Source of the DNA: Diplolepis rosae | Lineage: Eukaryota > Arthropoda > Insecta > Hymenoptera > Diplolepididae | Direction: 5' to 3' | Length of the DNA stretch: 64,000 nt | Assembly (NCBI GenBank): GCA_030998225.1 | Contig: JAPYXD010000724.1 | Location: 620,001 to 684,000, forward strand | Shown here: positions 30,850 to 42,763 of the stretch, in pieces | Layout: the number at the start of each line of letters is the position of its first letter | Position numbering within the stretch: position 1 is the stretch's first letter | The notes under the pieces: generated by a model | The model's input: the letters and a program-made list of their open reading frames with translations, nothing else | Databases searched by the model: none | Told to the model about the DNA's origin: nothing | Position numbers and translations under genes: made by a program

Positions 30850-30914
30850 ATAAATATCACTGATGAGGGCTCCGGTAAGAGCCGAAACGTCTGATTAAAG
30901 ACTTTTTCATTTAT
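30850..30914 (+). ncRNA. Hammerhead ribozyme-like motif (type I layout)
   Basis: Core CTGATGA at 30860-30866 and GAAA at 30884-30887. Stem II: GGCTC (30868) pairs with GAGCC (30879) over loop CGGTAA. Stem III: GTCT (30889) pairs with AGAC (30899) over loop GATTAA. Stem I: ATAAAT (30850) pairs with ATTTAT (30909). The C after GAAA faces T, so stem III has one mismatch next to the core. Known biology: PLEs and related retroelements carry type I hammerheads in their terminal repeats. The downstream ATTTATGGACCCTAAAGCC recurs near 54090. Self-cleavage is inferred, not shown. Confidence 0.65.
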
Positions 30915-31187
30915 GGACCCTAAAGCCAATGCAAACGTACCAAATATTATAAATAAAAAAAAATTGAAAAAAATTGAAGGTTGTTTGTTTTTGCATTCAG
31001 ACTTATTCTGAGATGTTTTGAAAAAATAATAATAATTTTATCTTTAAAAATTAATCAAAATGCAATTAAAATATTCGTGATATTAAGTATCACATTTGAA
31101 AGTATTATTAAATTTAACTAGTTCTGAAAATGGCCAGAACTGTGAGATATTCTAGCTTTATAGTTAATGTGCCATTTTTAAATTTCA

Positions 31188-31283
31188 AAGTGACATGTTT
31201 GATAACATGTCTACTATTATATTGACCGAAATTCATAGAATTTTTGTTCATTTCTCGTTATTTTGGCATAGGGTCAGTTTCTT
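31188..31283. repeat. Second copy of the GACATGTTTGATAACATGTC repeat
   Basis: Near-identical to 29440-29535 including CTCGTTATTTTGGCATAGGG. Confidence 0.6.
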
Positions 31284-31351
31284 TTTATTTTCTTTGATTA
31301 AAATTATCACTATTAGATTTTAAAATGCGCAAAAAGAAAGAAAGGCAAACG

Positions 31352-31380
31352 TTTCGGCCACATATTGGGGCCCTCTTCAG
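31352..31380 (-). ncRNA. Hammerhead-like core motif (CTGAAGA type)
   Basis: Minus strand: CTGAAGA, then GGGCC, loop CCAATATGT, GGCC, then GAAA. GGCC can pair with GGCC as stem II. Stem III is not evident. A close relative in the opposite orientation is at 60487, with flanking AATTTATGGCA and CTTTTT also shared. Confidence 0.4.
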
Positions 31381-31594
31381 TGCCATAAATTCATAGTTTA
31401 ATTCAAAATTTCTGTAAAGGATTAGAATATAGGAGATAATTATATGCCAAAATAACGAAAAATGAACAAAAATAATTCTCGATCTTAGCTCAACAGCCGC
31501 CAGCATGAAATCAAAGCTAGAAAGTGGGGACACACTCACACGCCGCGTTTGATTGTTAGAGGACCCACACAGTTCAGTGGTGGAGGCCGCTTAC

Positions 31595-33842
31595 TAGTCC
31601 AGGCGATTTAGTCCAAAGAACAGCCTTTCCCGATGTTTTTTCGGAGCAGGCTGAAAAATTGAGTTCAGGCGTAAAAAAATAAGTGAAAGAACATATCTTT
31701 TCCCGTGGTGTCAAATCGATGGATGTCATTGTATAAAATTACGGTTATTTATGAAATTATAAATTTATAAAACCCTACACAACTGAATTCCAACCGTTAA
31801 ATAATATTAATTAGGTCAAAAGTTATGAATAAAAATAGACAATGTTTATGACGATTAAATAAACAATCATTCAAAGGCTTTGTTTACCCATATCGCGCCT
31901 TTCAACAACGTCCAAATACTTCTTATTTTTGACAATTATATACGTAAAACCTGGAGTCGGGAAGTTTGTTAGTTTCTGACTTATGGCCTTATAAACAAAT
32001 TGATAAACAATTAACCTGTACCAACCTGAGAAGTAGATATGGTGATGCTGATTTTTTTATCTATAGATTTCACTATTTTACATTAAAAATCATCATTTTC
32101 TAATAAAAAAATTCAATTTTGCAACTAAGGGAAATTTGTTTATTAATTTCTTAGTTGCAAAATGCATTTTTCCAAGTGTTCCACTTAATTTTCAAAACTT
32201 TTTATTGCGTACATTAAAAGTGTATGAAAAGAGCTTTCATTTAAAAAAAAAGTTCAAGATTCATTAAGAAACAATGGAGATACAGTGCGATGAAGTTTTT
32301 GCTCAATTGTTCAACAAATTCTGACAATGAAAGCCCGCCGCCTAAAAGATCTAAATTAATTTAAAAAATGTCATTGTACAGTCATTAACGAAAGGATTTG
32401 TAGGCATGATTAAATGTCTTTATGCATAAAATTATATTAAATATATTATTAATTAGTAAAAAATATACGCTTGTAAAATATATGATTGTTGAGATATATA
32501 TTTTTCTAAAGCATTGAACATTTCATGCAACGATAAAATTGTGTGTATGGTTGATAAAATCTTTAGATTTAATTTACGATAGGAGTAGAAATGTAAATAT
32601 ACGTGTAAAAAATAAATTATCTTGCTTGTAAAATCCTTTTTTATTTTTTCACATCGAAACATAGAACAAAACTGCAACGAATTTCAGTTAATAAATTACA
32701 CGTATTTCACTGCTCAAGTAGCAAAAGTATTGAATTTTCAACAGTAGAAATGAATTCCTCTCGTTGCGAGGTATGAAATAAAAAAAAATCATTACTTTAT
32801 CGCAAATAGTTCCCGAGAAAAATGCGACTAAAGCTGCTCCGTCGATTTTGAATGATCGAATCAATATTTTTTCAGAGTGCATCAAGCCCCTCCCCACCTT
32901 GCCGCCGTGCGTCAGCTATCGAAAATCCGCCGCTCCGCTGATTTTGATGAATTTTTTTCCAGTGAATATTTCCACGGGGAATTTGTTGTTTACAGTTTAT
33001 AAAAGTACTAAATCTACGAATTATTGATATATTTTTTTTCGCTAGTCGTTAAATTTGTTGAACAATTGAGTAAAACCTTCATCGCGCTGTATCTCCATTG
33101 TCTCTTAATGAATCTTGAACTTTTTTTTTTAAATGAAAGCTCTTTTCATACACTTTTAATGTACGCAATAAAAAGTTTTGAAAATTAAGTGGAACACTTG
33201 GAAAAATGCATTTTGCAACTAAGACATTTATAAACAAATTTCCCTTAGTTGCAAAATTGAATTTTTTTATTAAAAAATGATGATTTTTAATGTAAAATAG
33301 TGAAATCTATCGATAAAAAATCAGCATCGCCATATCTACTTCTCAGGTTGGTACAGGTTAATTGTTTATCAATTTGTTTATAAGGCCATAAGTCAGAAAC
33401 TAACAAACTTCCCGACTCCAGGTTTTACATATATAATTGTCGAAAATAAGAAGTATTCGGATGTTGTTGAACGGTGCGATATGGGTAAACAAAGCCTTTG
33501 AATGATTGTTTACTTGAACGTCATAAACATTATCTATTTTGATTCATAACTTTTGACCTAATTAATATTTTTTAACGGTTGGAATTCAGTTGTGTAGGGT
33601 TTTTCACGAGGAAAAAAAAGTTATTGAACTATTTTCCGATAAAATGAAAAGGATCAAAGATATAAGCGGAAAATGTGAAATTTCGTTAAAAAATTATAAA
33701 TAACCGCAATTTAAACAATGACGTCCATCGATTTGACACCACGGGAAAAGATATGTTGTTTCACTTATTTTTTTACGCCTAAACTTAATTTTTCAGCCTG
33801 CTCCGAAAAAACATCGCGCTTTTCACTAAATCGCCTGGACTA
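31595..33842. mobile_element. 2.25-kb long-inverted-repeat (foldback) element
   Basis: Arms 31595-32320 and 33051-33842 are inverted copies along nearly their whole length, starting TAGTCCAGGCGATTTAGT, and separated by about 730 bp. TTAC occurs at both borders (31591-31594 and 33843-33846). The right arm has about 85 bp (33605-33690) lacking in the left arm. Both arms contain TTTGCAACTAAG-type blocks and the GGAGATACAG block near the tip. The central part has short minus-strand frames (32453-32897) that I do not recognise. A related site without the element is at 56350-56400. Confidence 0.8.
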
Positions 33843-33846
33843 TTAC

Positions 33847-35040
33847 GTCCACGTTCTGCGAACACTGTAACAAGCGTTAAATAAAAAGGAATAAAAAAAT
33901 CCGAACTTCATAGACAAAATGTGGTTTTTTAATACCATTATACTATCGAAAAGGCATTGAAAGGTAAAAATGTGTGCATCATTGAATTCCCGTTTGTAGT
34001 ATATAATGGTGCTCCAAAAAATACCGCCACGACGCGAAGGTAAATTAAATGGAACTATTTCAAGACAACCTATTCCAGTTTTGAGCGTTAAAAACTTTGA
34101 AGCATAATCAGGTATTGAATGGTATTAAAAGAGCACACTTTAACATTTGGCAGTTATCGGCACTAAAGCGAAAGAAATGTACAGCTACAAATCGCGCAAT
34201 ATTTAGGCTGTTAATAGAAACACGGATTTCATTAATTACTTCTCACTAGTCCGAAAAAATAATAGATAGATAATAATAGATATAGATTAATTGGGAACTC
34301 GTTAGGAAAATATGAGAACGTTAGACACTGTGTTCAATCAATTTACAGAATCTATTGTTTTCTGGGGAACTAAAATACTATCTGTTGGTAGGGTAATCAG
34401 AATAGTCGATTGGGTTTAACTGCAGTTTAGATACCGCACTACGAAGTCGACTGCTTAAGACGTTAAGCAGGGTAGACATGATAGAAAATGTTACGTGTGA
34501 GTAGTTTGTTTTAATTAAACGACCATTTGTTTGATACGCGGAAAAAATAGTCAAAAAATATCTTCCTTGTTCGTATATTAAAATTATGTTCGTTTTAGGC
34601 AAATTGTTTTTTGGGTTTAATAGAATTAAATTTGTTTAATCTATTCTCACGTTGAAAAATATTTATGGAAAATTAGAACAATTTAATTATATGTGACCTT
34701 GTCTGTGGAAAGGGACCTAACGACAAAAATCACGATTTTGAGTTTCACATTATGAAATAGATATATAATATAATGCTCTAACGTTGAATTTCTCGCCATT
34801 AGTAAATATGCAATTTTCTTGGTGGTGGCTGTTATGATAATTCTTAACTGTAACAAACATCTTATAGCGGAAGCAAAAAGTTGTTGCTATCAAATAGAAA
34901 ATGGAATTAATTGAAAATATAACAAGTGTAATCTAAAATTGAATGGGAGAATCAAACCTTTAAATTACCTGAATGTAGTTAGAGAAAAACTATACCGTTC
35001 AGAGGCCATGACAATGAAGTTTTCACCACAAAGTAATACT
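33847..35040. other. AT-rich spacer
   Basis: The first ~25 bases (GTCCACGTTCTGCG) continue the repeat interrupted by the foldback element. The rest holds no recognised gene. Confidence 0.35.
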
Positions 35041-35044
35041 AAAC

Positions 35045-35450
35045 GTGCCAACACCATAGAGTTATTATAGATAGAGTAAACACGCAATAGGGGCGCGTGT
35101 AAAGCATGAACTACTCTTCTGCATGCAGGCAGCCAGTGTGTCCAGATTTGAAACGCGAACGTTACACACGCAACGCCAACAGCAGTACTTACGTGAGAAT
35201 AGTTGCGTGCGCAGCGTTTTGCGTCTGCTGTTTGCAGCGGTTCTCTGAGTTCTCTCTGGTTGAAGGCTCCTTGTACCTACAGCTGATATTGTGTGCGCGA
35301 GGAATGACATGTACGCACTGTTTGCTAAAGTTGCGTAAGCTTGATTGCAATATGAAACTCAACAATATGCAAGAGCACTGCCAGTTACAAATCAGCCATA
35401 TGCATCAGAAAAGAAAATGGCGCCCCGTTAGTGTCCTAAGTTGAATTCCT
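35045..35450. repeat. GC-richer block beginning with a lone MITE-like end
   Basis: CATAGAGTTATTATAGATAG at 35056 resembles the end of the 241-bp MITE at 5853 (one base different in the first 17). No matching inverted end was found to the right. The 112-codon plus-strand frame here is cysteine-rich but lacks any domain I recognise. Confidence 0.4.
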
Positions 35451-36864
35451 AAGTTAGTTTGCCGCATTGTCACACGCTGCGCTAACTGTACCATCACTCG
35501 CCGAAAATTCATAGTAACATACGAAGAATTTGATATAAAATTTTTTTTAAATATATTATGCAATGCCATAAACATCGAACACATTGTTTATTTTCTTAAT
35601 TAGTTTAAAATAAAACATTTTATTTAATAGAGATATTAACAATTAATTTCATAATATAATAAAGTTTAATGTCTCAATATTAATTAATTGTATCTAGTTG
35701 TGCAATAAATTTTTTTTGCACCGCAATAATTGTCTCTCAAATACTTATCTCAAACAAATTCAGTTACAAACATTTTGTGTGATAGAAGTTAAAAAGTAGA
35801 TAAATGAAAGTGACTGAAATAAAGAATAGATGAAAAAGAATATTTTTTGAAATTCTGAATTAAAGTTAATGCGAGCCTGTTAAAGTTGGATTGTGTTGAA
35901 ATGGAAAAAAAATTTCTGATTTCTAACAATTTTGTTATTAAAATAAAGTTTTGAACTTTATAAAAGAATATGTTTAGATTTTTTGTTAATTTAGATTCCT
36001 TACCTTTTATAGCTCATAGTTTTACTTAATTACATAGAATTCCTAAAGTAATAGGAATTGAAAACTTAAATATATAAATTAAAAAAATTAAGATGGCTGA
36101 TATAAAGAAGGCCAATCTTGAAAAGAAAAAGGCAGCAAAGCTGACTGAGGCCTAACTTAATAATGTGCTCACATATCAAATATTATATTTATGAGATGTT
36201 CAAAATGGATGAAAACACCATATCATCTAAACAAAAAAATTAGACGTTAATATAAGTTATCAGAGAATTACTTTTATTAGATAAACTCCAGTCAATTAAA
36301 AAATCACTTTTACTTGATGTTATTTATACAATAATCTAAGTGCAATTTGTTTTAAAACTATTTCACTGCTTTGAATTATAATATATTATAATAATATATT
36401 ATTAATATATTTCATAGTATAATATTAACAAATTTTAGTCCAAATTCCAAGCAGTATTTTTGAAATGTTTTTTTTGAAAAGGAGTTTCATTTAATTACAG
36501 TAGTAATATATAGTATATGTATTATATGTTTTTGTTATGTGTTATATTATATATGTGTTATATAATATGAAAAATATCAAATTTTATGGTAACGAGGTTA
36601 ATTATTGGTATTAATATTTAAATGAACGCAAATTAATAATAAAATAAAAAACATGATACAAATAATGCAATTACCGCCAGAATTTAGAAATTAGATTTTC
36701 TGCCTAAAGTGAATTTCTTAACCTTTTCGAAGAGAAAAAATTTGTGTGAAAAATATGAAGATCTTATTAGGTTATTGTCATGTATAAGAAAATGCGATAA
36801 AATAGTTTTTATTAGGAGAAAATTAATTTTTTATGCTCTTTCCTATGCATTTTTTTGAATCTAG
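35451..36864. other. Very AT-rich spacer
   Basis: Low-complexity TA-rich stretches (36360-36430, 36500-36570). No gene recognised. Confidence 0.4.
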
Positions 36865-37118
36865 GGCCTATGAACAGTCAGCGCCGCCACCGGCGGCAGT
36901 CAACTTTCACGTAATTTTTTTCTTATGCATTTGGTGGCAAGATACAGGGGGCTGGTTTGCACAGATCGGATACCGATGCAGGCACAACTGCATCAGAAGC
37001 ACCTCGTGTCCGTTAGAAGCAGCCCCCTGCATCATAGCCAGAATGCACGTAATCCGCGAAACGAAAATGTCACAAGAATTGACCGTGGCCGCTAGGGGCG
37101 CTGATTGTTCATGAGGCC
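36865..37118. mobile_element. MITE family D, complete copy with long inverted ends
   Basis: Left GGCCTATGAACAGTCAGCGCC and right GGCGCTGATTGTTCATGAGGCC-type ends (shown in part) extend inward through a GGCGGCAGTCAA / TTGACCGTGGCC pair to CAGGGGGCTG / CAGCCCCCTG, about 85 bp per arm. Half copies are at 46127 and 47919. Confidence 0.7.
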
Positions 37119-38228
37119 TGAATTCATTTTAATGCATGGGAAAAATGCATAAAAATTAAATTTTTGGGGATGAAAACTACTTGATCATATTTTTTATTAC
37201 AACACATTAAACTAGAAAGTTTTAAATATTATTTAAAGCAAATTTTACTGATATAAAGGGTAATATGCTTGAAATTTGGGCGAAAATTGTCTTTGTAATT
37301 CTGGTTGGAAATTGAAATCAAAGTTCTGTTATCTTCGTTTTAACATTAATATTTACATTCTGATTATTAAATAAAAATACAATATTTATTTATATTATCA
37401 ATATTACTGATATTATATCAGTCTTACATATTATAATAGAAAAATTTGCTATTGAAATTCCATCAAATTGAAGTATAATACGGGTATTAATTATATCATC
37501 TTGATTTTGTTAGAAAAATTAGATTTTATTATAGGACATTTTGTATTTTATATTTTAAAACTTCTCAGTAATTGAAAAAATTACATTTTTATGAACAAAC
37601 CTTTCACATAAGGAATGAACGTACATTTGAAAAAGTAACAAATATAAAGTATTTATAAAATTCCTTTAAAAGTATTTGAAAACACTAAGAACAAAGATGT
37701 TTGTGATAAATAATAATCAACATAATATACTTTATTTCATAATAATATAATGGATATTTAGATCTCATATGCACATAATTTATTATGTGTATTTTATCTA
37801 TAATTAGGGATGGGCTCGATTTTTTTTCGATCTTTACGAACGATTCTCCTTTCTTTTTTTCCTGTTTCCTATTTCTATGAACTGTTCCTATGAGCTGTTT
37901 TTTAGTTTAAAAGTGAGATCAAGGGGTCGACCACGAGAATATCCTTAATGTGATATACAAAGTATATTAATATTATAAACTTTATAATAATAGTTCATAT
38001 TTATGCCAGAAATTTTATCATAAATAATACTTTAAGTGATATGCAAAGTTCAAAGTATATTAATATTATAAACTGTATAGTAATACTTCATATTTATGCC
38101 AGAAATTTTATCATAAATAATACTTTAAGTGATATGCAAAGTTCAAAGTATATTAATATTATAAACTGTATAGTAATACTTCATATTTATGCCAGAAATT
38201 TTATCATAAATAATACTTGAAGTGATAT
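37119..38228. repeat. Segmental duplication, copy 1 (partner 46207-47260)
   Basis: From TGAATTCATTTTAATGCATG to the end the sequence parallels 46207-47260 in the same orientation with few substitutions. It includes the TCTATAAT/TAGGGATGGGC start of a hAT MITE at 37805, but lacks that element's right end. Ends in three tandem units of about 93 bp (37950, 38041, 38134). Confidence 0.8.
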
Positions 38229-38587
38229 GTGTCACGTCCCCGTGACAATTAATAAAAATATTATACCGTTATTATAGGAATTAAGCATAAACAGTTTTTA
38301 TAAAAAGAAGAATAAACCATTGTATCGAAAATTGTATCGAAAATTAAAAAGGTCTAGAAAAATTATATGAATTTTTAATGGAAATATTTTTATGAAAAAC
38401 ATATCCAATTACCAAAATCAATAAAATTGCATAATTAAAATCATTATTTTCAATTAAAAATAATTATGATGAATTTTACAAAATAAAATTTGCAACAGTG
38501 ATTATAAGAAATCCATTGATAGTTAAGAAATTTGGGTTTTGCATATCTTTATTTATACATATTCAATAAAAATTGGAATCCAGTGTC
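38229..38587. other. AT-rich spacer
   Basis: Contains GTCACGTCCCCGTGAC, a short dyad, at 38230. Otherwise nothing recognised. Confidence 0.4.
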
Positions 38588-38880
38588 GATTCGACAATGG
38601 TTTTAAGTCTGCAATCCAGTACTGGGTTACCGACATCATTCCGCTACTGTATCGACACCGGTTTTAGGTCTGCAATTCAGTACCGGGTTGCCGACATCAT
38701 TCCGCTACTGAATCGACACCGGTTTCATGTCCGCTATCCGGTACTGAGTACCCTACATAGGAACGACGTCGTTCCGGTTGTATAAACGATGTCGGTCCAG
38801 TGTCGGAATCCAGTACTGGAAAACCGACACTGGAACGATGTCGTTTCGATCGTCAGTGTCGGATAACCCTACTTGGGTTA
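38588..38880. repeat. 60-bp minisatellite with palindromic right part
   Basis: Units starting GTCTGCAATCCAGTACTGGG recur at 38608, 38668 and (as GTCCGCTATCC) 38729, each with CCGACATCATTCCGCTACTG and TCGACACCGG. To the right is a perfect palindrome GGAACGACGTCGTTCC (38760) and an inverted CAGTGTCGG / CCGACACTGG pair. Confidence 0.7.
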
Positions 38881-40887
38881 TACAAAAACGGATATTATTA
38901 ATGCGATTGAGGATATAAAGCAAAATCGATTGACAATTAGTGCTGCAAGCTCTAAATATAATATATTCCATTTGTAAAATCTTTTCAATATTTTTTTTTT
39001 ATAAGCGTAGACCTAAAAAATGTTTCCGTAAATATTTACCAGTGTTTTTTCTGCTTAAAAAATATCAAATCCATATCAATCAAATTATAATATACTCTTG
39101 TCCGACTATTGGTGCAGCGCTGTCCGGCTATTGGATCAATTCACTTTACCTGTCCGGCAATTGGCTCCAGAGCATTATTTAATGAAGAGAATTGTTAAAA
39201 CGGATTATTCAGATTTAACACAACCCTGGACTTTTGTTATAGTAGGGAGGACACATACATTAAAATAATCGCGGCAATTCGTGATTCCGCATCACATTTA
39301 GAACGATAAATACAAAAAATTGAATGACATTTCCTTAGACGTCCGGCTATTGGTGAATTTACCTTATGAATCTGACATTTTGGCTCAGATCGGAGCCCTT
39401 ATTAGTGATTTTTATTAAAACCTGTTAAAACCTAAAAATACACAGAAAAAGTGGGAAGCTAAATTGAAATGGAATGAAATATTTTAGATTTGAAAAGACG
39501 TAGCTTTTTTACATGGTAAATATATTATATATTTGAAAACGAAAGGCTTAAATATAAAACAATCCTAAAAACATTTTTTTCAAGAAAAATATTTCAAAGA
39601 AATTCTTTACGTGACATTTTTTGCACGGCAAATTGAGTATGTATTGTATGGGTGTAAAATACATGATTTATATTTCTTGGAATAAGTATACTTAGTAAAC
39701 CCCAAAAACAAACTATTACAATTGTCATATAAAAAAGTTACGTCAATTTACCAACCGACTTTTTCTGTATATTTTCATAATTTAATAAAAAAACCCTGAC
39801 GAGGGTTCCGATCTAAGCTGAAATTTCAGATTGATATTAATTTTATAATCTATGGACCTCAAAGCAAATCTTTTCCAAAAATATACTACTATTAATTTCT
39901 ACTTATATCTCAATATGGTATTCAAATTAATCGATTAATTATAAAAAAAATACAATAATAGAAAAATATTTTTTAAACCCTTTTACAGACAATTTCAAAA
40001 CAGCATTTAAGAAGAGATATCAAAATATTGAAATAAAACGATAATCTCAGAAATTATACACTTTTTTTACCTTTGTAAAAAACAAGATTCAGATATACTT
40101 TCAACTTAAAATTTTCGCATAAAATGTCTTATTTCTTTATTTAAATTTAAAAATTGTTGAACTTCAAATAAAATTATTTAAGCAAAGAAGTCGAGGCATA
40201 TCAATTTTATTTTGCGAAGTTGGAAAGTTTATGACTTTATAGCTCCTCTTTATAGCTCTTAGACTTCCTTTTTTACAACAAAATTATATATGGAGTATAG
40301 AACAGAACTTAAAATTATTAGCAAGCATTATCCTGCTCAAAAATGCAACAAATAGCATCTATGTGACAAATTTCATTATACAGAAATTCTCGATGAAATA
40401 ATCAATGAAAAAAGTTTGTCTAAATATCTCTCTACACTCAACACTACTTGATTGAAATTAAAACAATAGGAATAGATTAAGTTAAATTTATATTTTTTTA
40501 ATGAAAAGAAAGAAATATATATTATGTATTCGCAAAGAAAGACTCTAACCAAAAAGAAAATTATTCAAACCATAGAAAATATGTTCTCGAAATTGGAAGT
40601 TCTGATATTTTCATATTGGAAGATATTGCGAGTTGTTTTATTGAATAATGAAAATATTTTGAGTTACGATGGAATAAATATAAGAATTGTTATTTATAAA
40701 CCATATTTATACTTTCAAATACAAAAATGCAGTAATATCGTATGAAATTTAATACTTTTGTTCTTTACTCAATTTTATTGATTTTTTAATTTAATTTTCC
40801 CGAAACTCCAAGTTGATTAAAATTATTGTCAAAAGAATTTATTTACTTACTTTCATTTTTAAATTTTTACCAAACTTTATTAAATTT
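38881..40887. other. AT-rich stretch with short motif repeats
   Basis: TGTCCG(G)CTATTGG recurs at 39098, 39121, 39150 and 39344. A decayed reverse hammerhead-like block lies at 39390-39420 (GGAGCCCTTATTAGTG). The frame at 40524-40745 has no recognisable domain. Confidence 0.4.
39796..39823 (+). ncRNA. Hammerhead-like core motif, degenerate copy
   Basis: CTGACGA, then GGGTTCCGATCTAAGCT, then GAAA. Same family as 30850 and 49425, followed by the related CTATGGACCTCAAAGC. Stem II pairing is partly lost. Confidence 0.4.
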
Positions 40888-41149
40888 CCCGTGCAGAAAT
40901 CGCCCGTTTTGTCCTCATTTAAGGTAGGGCTACGGTTAGGCCCTCGCTAGAAAAAGTAGACTAGGAAGTTCTAGGCGGGCCCCGGCGAGGCGTTGATAAG
41001 GTTCACCCTGTTTGGTTTCTAGAAAAACTAGTTCCTTCTAGTCGGGCCCTATTTTTGGATTTTAGTCAGGCCCTAGGTAGTTCCTTATTTTAATAAAAAG
41101 TTTAGATATTCTTTGCTGCGCATGCTCATGCAAAAGGCCTTTACATACA

Positions 41150-42567
41150 CGGAGAAAAATAGTTAAAGTAATTTTACTCAACTTCCGATCAAATTTGGGA
41201 CATAAGGACCAGTTAGAAGTTATTTAGTATCACTGTATTTATTTGTGATATATTAAATGTTCGAAAATGAATCAAATTTGAGTAAAATTCAGAAGTGTAG
41301 GGTGAATTATCAAAGCGTGCATTAAAAATGTTTAAATATATATATTATTACTCGTAGTATAACTATAAAAAAACCAATCTTTTATTAAATCACAAAAATA
41401 GTAGAGCTTTCCGTTCATTCTACTCTACGCTTCAATTTAGAGTTGAGTAAACCGTAAATCGCAAGATTTATTCCAACAGCTACATCTATTCACGCAGGAA
41501 CGAATGAAAGTAATCTGCGCCTTGGGCACACATGAAAAATTTTTAATTTCAAAAACTTCAATTATTAAAATTAAATTGATCTTATGAAAATTTAAACAAA
41601 ACAAAATCGATAAGTGTATTACATAAAATATGAAATATCACATAAATTACTCAGGCAGAATAATAATTTGGAATTCGCAAATGTAAAATCCATATTTTGA
41701 AAATGTAAAATCCATATTTTGAAAATATAAAACACAGAAAATAAAAGAACCTTCTTTTAAATGTTTTTATACAAGATACTTCTTAATAATAATGCAATTT
41801 TTTAATGTACATTTGAAAATTTAGTTTCACTAAACTTCATACGTTGTTATAATAAAAATGTATACTAAATGTAATTTAATAATTATATTATATATATCAA
41901 TAATCATAGTTATAATAATTGTGTAATTATATTAATTTTTAAACATATGTTATTAATCATTTATGAAAAAAGTTGATTTATTTTTACTTGAGTAAGGCTA
42001 AAAATTTTATTGACGGCACTTACTCTCACAAGCTCTGAATAACTCATGCAGTCACTATATAAGAAAGTTCCAAATTTTATATCTCAGCATTGTAAGCGAG
42101 CGTGTGCGTGATTCGACGAAAGCGTATCGTACTATATTATAAGTGTTTTTATTAGGTTTATATATGTAAGGTTATATGTTTAAGTGTATTTGTAATTTGA
42201 AATATGATTGGCTACGTCCGTAATGGTGTGAATGTATTTATAAGTTGTTTATGTATATACCGGATGACTATTGTCAGGCTCGAGGTAAGAATTTTTTTTA
42301 TTTGAGAGAACCATACCATTGCCAGTTGAAATAATACGCCCGATGCTCATTTTACCCAACTACGGTTTGAAGCACCTCAAGCGTCGGTGATATACTTATA
42401 CATTTCATGTTAACCTACTGACGCTACTACTATATCTACTACCTACTACGTATATATCAAATTAATTTTACCCGACTAGGATTTAATAGATGTTCAAATG
42501 TCCTTATGTCCCAAGTTTAACGACAGAGTTGAGTAAAATTACTTCAACTATTTTTCTCCGTGTATAG
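41150..42567. mobile_element. ACACGGAG element nested in the CCCGTG element
   Basis: TACACGGAGAAAAATAGTT with AAGTAATTTTACTCAAC at left, and the exact inverse GAGTAAAATTACTTCAAC to TTTTTCTCCGTGTA at right. The right arm (42300-42567) matches the copy at 5163. Interior is AT-rich with no recognised gene. Confidence 0.65.
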
Positions 42568-42670
42568 CTGGGGCCCCATTGTACGGTTAGGCAATAGATA
42601 TGTATTCTAATCAGGGCCCGACTAGATGTCTAAAATAGGGCCTGCCTAAAACAGCGTTACAGAAGTAGAT

Positions 42671-42732
42671 GGGGCCTGACTACTTTTCCCTACTAGATCC
42701 CGACTAGAAGTAGGGAAAAGTAGTCAGGGCCC
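42671..42732. repeat. Strong hairpin near CCCGTG element right end
   Basis: GGGCCTGACTACTTTTCCC and TACT pair with AGTAGGGAAAAGTAGTCAGG (23 bp, one bulge) around a loop of about 13 bases. Subterminal position suggests a structural or protein-binding role in the element, or merely foldback origin. Confidence 0.6.
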
Positions 42733-42763
42733 TACTATATCTTAAATGAAATTTCTGCACGGG

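Larger units (their letters stand above)
40888..42763. mobile_element. CCCGTG element, copy 1 (1,876 bp)
   Basis: Inverted ends CCCGTGCAGAAAT and ATTTCTGCACGGG. Both subterminal regions are rich in GGGCCC and CTAG motifs (GCGGGCCCCGG, TAGTCGGGCCCTA at left; CAGGGCCCGACTAG, CAGGGCCCTAC at right), unlike the AT-rich middle. No transposase frame recognised. Related to copy 2 at 43837. The middle is occupied by another inverted-end element (41150-42567). Confidence 0.7.

Noticed and set aside
32453..32897. Short minus-strand frames in the centre of the long-inverted-repeat element as its transposase
   Set aside because: Under 75 codons each and no catalytic motif; noted only as unknown content.
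35106..35444. 112-codon cysteine-containing plus-strand frame
   Set aside because: No signal peptide, domain or splice context; lies in a block starting with a MITE-like end.
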